DNA of 64,000 bases from Clostridia bacterium (lineage in GTDB: Bacteria; Bacillota; Clostridia; TANB77; CAG-508). The stretch lies in contig JAFUYJ010000026.1 in the NCBI GenBank assembly GCA_017470645.1, positions 1 to 64,000 on the forward strand, in the 5' to 3' direction. Within the stretch, counting starts at the first letter, position 1. Each line of letters begins with the position of its first letter. The notes beneath the pieces were generated by a model, which was given only the letters and a program-made list of their open reading frames with translations, ran no database searches and was not told where the DNA came from. Both the position numbers and the translations under genes were made by a program. Shown here piece by piece: positions 62,326 through 64,000 of this stretch.

Positions 62326-62393
62326 AAATTTGTACAGTGTACTAAACAAAACGTCTAAAAATGCAAATTTTGTATAGTACACTGTACAAATTT
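62326..62393. repeat. 19-bp perfect inverted repeat between rpn and prfA
   Basis: Arms 62326-62344 and 62375-62393 are exact reverse complements around a 30-nt spacer. Each arm holds a smaller near-palindrome (GTACAGTGTAC or GTACACTGTAC). It may terminate the Rpn gene or be a binding or target site. Confidence 0.8.
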
Positions 62394-62410
62394 TGAATTT
62401 TATGAACCTC

Positions 62411-62439
62411 TTGCAATAATTACCAAAATGTAGTATAAT
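62411..62439 (+). promoter_or_regulatory. Promoter of prfA
   Basis: TTGCAA-17-TATAAT, 37 nt before the start codon. Confidence 0.65.
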
Positions 62440-62476
62440 AACAAAAGTTCAAATTAAAAAGAGGAGAGATAATCTT

Positions 62477-63538
62477 ATGTTTCAAAAATTAGAAGATGTT
62501 GAAAAAAAATACATAGATTTAACAGAAAAGATAAGTGACCCAGACATAATTAACAATTCTCAAAACGAATGGAAAACATACATGAAAGAACATGCAGAGC
62601 TAGAACCAATTGTTATGAAATTCAGAGAATACAAAAAAACAGAAAAAGAATATGAAGAAGCAAAAGAAATGATGAACGATCCAGAGCTAAAAGATTTAGC
62701 AGAAATGGAAATGTTAGAAAAGAAAGAAATGCTTCCAAAATTAGAAGAAGAATTAAAAATCTTGCTAATCCCTAAGGATCCAGACGACGATAAAGACGTT
62801 ATTTGCGAAATAAGAGCAGGAACTGGAGGAGACGAAGCAGCACTATTTGCAGGAACATTGTTCAGAATGTACAGCATGTACTGCGAAAGAAAACACTGGA
62901 AACTAGAAATATTAAACGAAAACGAAACAGGACTTGGAGGATACAAAGAAATTTCATTCATGATTACAGGAAAAGGTGCATATAGCAGAATGAAATTCGA
63001 AAGTGGAACACACAGAGTTCAAAGGGTTCCAGACACAGAAAGCAGCGGAAGAATTCACACATCAGCTGCAACAGTTGCAGTTTTACCAGTTGTAGAAGAT
63101 GTAGAAATAGAAATAAATCCAGCAGATATAAAAATGGATGTGTTCAGAGCATCAGGTGCAGGAGGACAACACGTTAACAAAACCTCATCAGCCGTAAGGC
63201 TAACACACATTCCAACAGGACTAGTTGCAGAATGTCAAACAGAAAGAAGCCAAGTTCAAAACAGAGAATATGCAATGAGATTATTAAAATCCAGATTATA
63301 TGAAATTGAAAAAACAAAAAGAGATTCAGAATTAAGAGACGCACGTAAAACACAAGTAGGATCAGGAGATAGAAGCGAAAAGATAAGAACTTACAACTAC
63401 CCACAAGGTAGAATTACAGACCATAGAATTGGTATGAGTATTTATCAAATGGAAGATTTTTTAAATGGAAATCTTGACGAAATGATAAACAACTTAATTG
63501 CAGCTGATAGAGCTGAGAGATTAAAAAGTGAAGATTAA
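62477..63538 (+). CDS. prfA: Peptide chain release factor 1
   Basis: RF1 recognises UAA and UAG in the ribosomal A site and triggers release of the finished protein. The GGQ motif is at residues 229-231 in [18 protein letters not shown]. The domain preceding it has [21 protein letters not shown], whose PxT-type tripeptide marks RF1 rather than RF2 (SPF). Length 353 is standard. The promoter is at 62411-62439 and GAGGAG lies 10 nt before the ATG. A perfect 32-nt palindrome directly abuts the stop, followed by a strong intrinsic terminator. Confidence 0.97.
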   Translation: MFQKLEDVEKKYIDLTEKISDPDIINNSQNEWKTYMKEHAELEPIVMKFREYKKTEKEYEEAKEMMNDPELKDLAEMEMLEKKEMLPKLEEELKILLIPKDPDDDKDVICEIRAGTGGDEAALFAGTLFRMYSMYCERKHWKLEILNENETGLGGYKEISFMITGKGAYSRMKFESGTHRVQRVPDTESSGRIHTSAATVAVLPVVEDVEIEINPADIKMDVFRASGAGGQHVNKTSSAVRLTHIPTGLVAECQTERSQVQNREYAMRLLKSRLYEIEKTKRDSELRDARKTQVGSGDRSEKIRTYNYPQGRITDHRIGMSIYQMEDFLNGNLDEMINNLIAADRAERLKSED

Positions 63539-63570
63539 GATGTTTTGAGGGAGCGCTCCCTCAAAACATC
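63539..63570. repeat. Dispersed palindrome, minimal form (32-nt perfect palindrome)
   Basis: GATGTTTTGAGGGAGC joined directly to its reverse complement with no loop, starting at the base after the prfA stop. It keeps only the outer arm of the second form. Confidence 0.9.
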
Positions 63571-63573
63571 ATC

Positions 63574-63617
63574 AAAAGCCAAACCTTAGGGAAACCTAAG
63601 GTTTGGCTTTTTTTTAT
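63574..63617 (+). terminator. Intrinsic terminator of prfA
   Basis: A perfect 17-bp stem (AAAAGCCAAACCTTAGG with its complement) and GAAA loop, followed by U residues. Confidence 0.92.
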
Positions 63618-63729
63618 TTCCCTGCAGTTTTATATTTCAAAACTGTTACCAAAAAGAAATATAAATGTAATATTTCTAACCCCAAAGTATTTCCGTAAAA
63701 AAACTAATAAAGACCTATTTTTAAGGGGA

Positions 63730-63758
63730 TTGAAAAACTTTTTTCTATATTGTAAAGT
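63730..63758 (+). promoter_or_regulatory. Weak promoter of the right-edge gene
   Basis: TTGAAA-17-TAAAGT, 35 nt before the start codon. Confidence 0.4.
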
Positions 63759-63793
63759 GGACTTAACATATTAATTCGAAAGGAGAAAATACA

Positions 63794-64000
63794 ATGAGAA
63801 AGGGAAACGGAAAAAGCGTAATAGCAAAATTGGGAATAGCAGTTGTGGCATTTTTAATAATAGCAATATTAGCAGCTACTGCACAAAGATTGCTAAATTC
63901 AAAAGGCGAAACAAATGAAATAGCAAGCATAAACCTAAATGAGCCAATACCAACATCAGTTGGAAGTGAAGGTAATCCTACAACAGCTGCAGTAAGCATT
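63794..64000 (+). CDS. N-terminal fragment of an exported or anchored protein (runs off the window)
   Basis: Sixty-nine codons are open to the right edge with no stop. A basic start (MRKGNGKSVIAK) is followed by a hydrophobic segment (about 13-30, GIAVVAFLIIAILAATAQ), either a signal peptide or an anchor, then a polar Asn/Thr-rich region. AAAGGAG lies 8 nt before the ATG and a weak promoter is at 63730-63758. The product cannot be named from this part. An Ala just after the helix would allow signal peptidase cleavage at AATAQ. Confidence 0.7.
   Translation, partial: MRKGNGKSVIAKLGIAVVAFLIIAILAATAQRLLNSKGETNEIASINLNEPIPTSVGSEGNPTTAAVSI

Overview
The window is about 30 percent G+C, densely coded, with AGGAGG ribosome sites and TTGACA-17-TATAAT promoters. 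It reads as chromosome of an anaerobic low-GC Firmicute of the class Clostridia. Sporulation (spoIIR), a monoderm wall (MurA, WalJ, VanW-type and YabE-like proteins), SipW/TasA-type surface proteins and a dockerin protein with foreign base composition point to an uncultured gut or rumen spore-former. I cannot name a species.

Layout. 1-11.5 kb: wall, sporulation and sugar-nucleotide metabolism (walJ, murA and spoIIR on the minus strand; then a UDPGP-family uridylyltransferase, a VanW-domain protein, an M14 peptidase, a phosphosugar mutase and an M18 aminopeptidase). 11.7-15.4 kb: a surface-fibre operon with a degenerate SipW-like protein, a major TasA-like subunit, an anchored TasA-like protein, an intact SipW signal peptidase and a second TasA-like subunit. 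It is preceded by three 11-bp-phased WalR-like boxes. 15.5-17.9 kb: tRNA-Arg(UCU), a YbiT/YkpA-type ABC-F ATPase and a membrane protein. 18.0-18.5 kb: a non-coding stretch with a candidate small RNA.

18.55-38.3 kb: thirteen co-directional, tightly packed reading frames forming a type IV secretion-like machine: VirB2-like pilin, PrgI/VirB3-like, TraC-like membrane protein, VirB4 ATPase, three VirB6/TrbL-like channel proteins (one fused to an M23 peptidase, one with a poly-Gln tail), a 1500-residue protein with a C-terminal lysozyme-like domain, and small anchored proteins, two of which share an NTF2/VirB8-like-sized domain. No relaxase, VirD4 coupling protein, integrase or att site is present. 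This is the best candidate for an undescribed system: a resident, possibly protein-exporting T4SS. One member appears split by a -1 frameshift near 28.23 kb.

38.5-47 kb: WG-repeat protein, tatD, acpS, an acidic protein, a YabE-like 3D-domain protein, an AI-2E family permease and two more TasA/camelysin-like proteins. 47.1-61 kb: the dockerin/Thr-repeat protein, then a 3889-residue exported protein with nine Cna-B/SpaA-like domains and about 30 RCC1-like repeats. 61.4-64 kb: Rpn-type nuclease, prfA and the start of an unknown exported protein.

A family of long perfect palindromes carrying GGGGACACTG or GAGGGACACTG sits directly behind the stop codons of many unrelated genes. Most are not followed by U-tracts and look like a dispersed REP/MITE-like family. 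Two nearly identical promoters (5148, 47095), two pairs of shared upstream operator-like motifs, and a competing double hairpin behind the main fibre gene suggest regulation linking surface genes.
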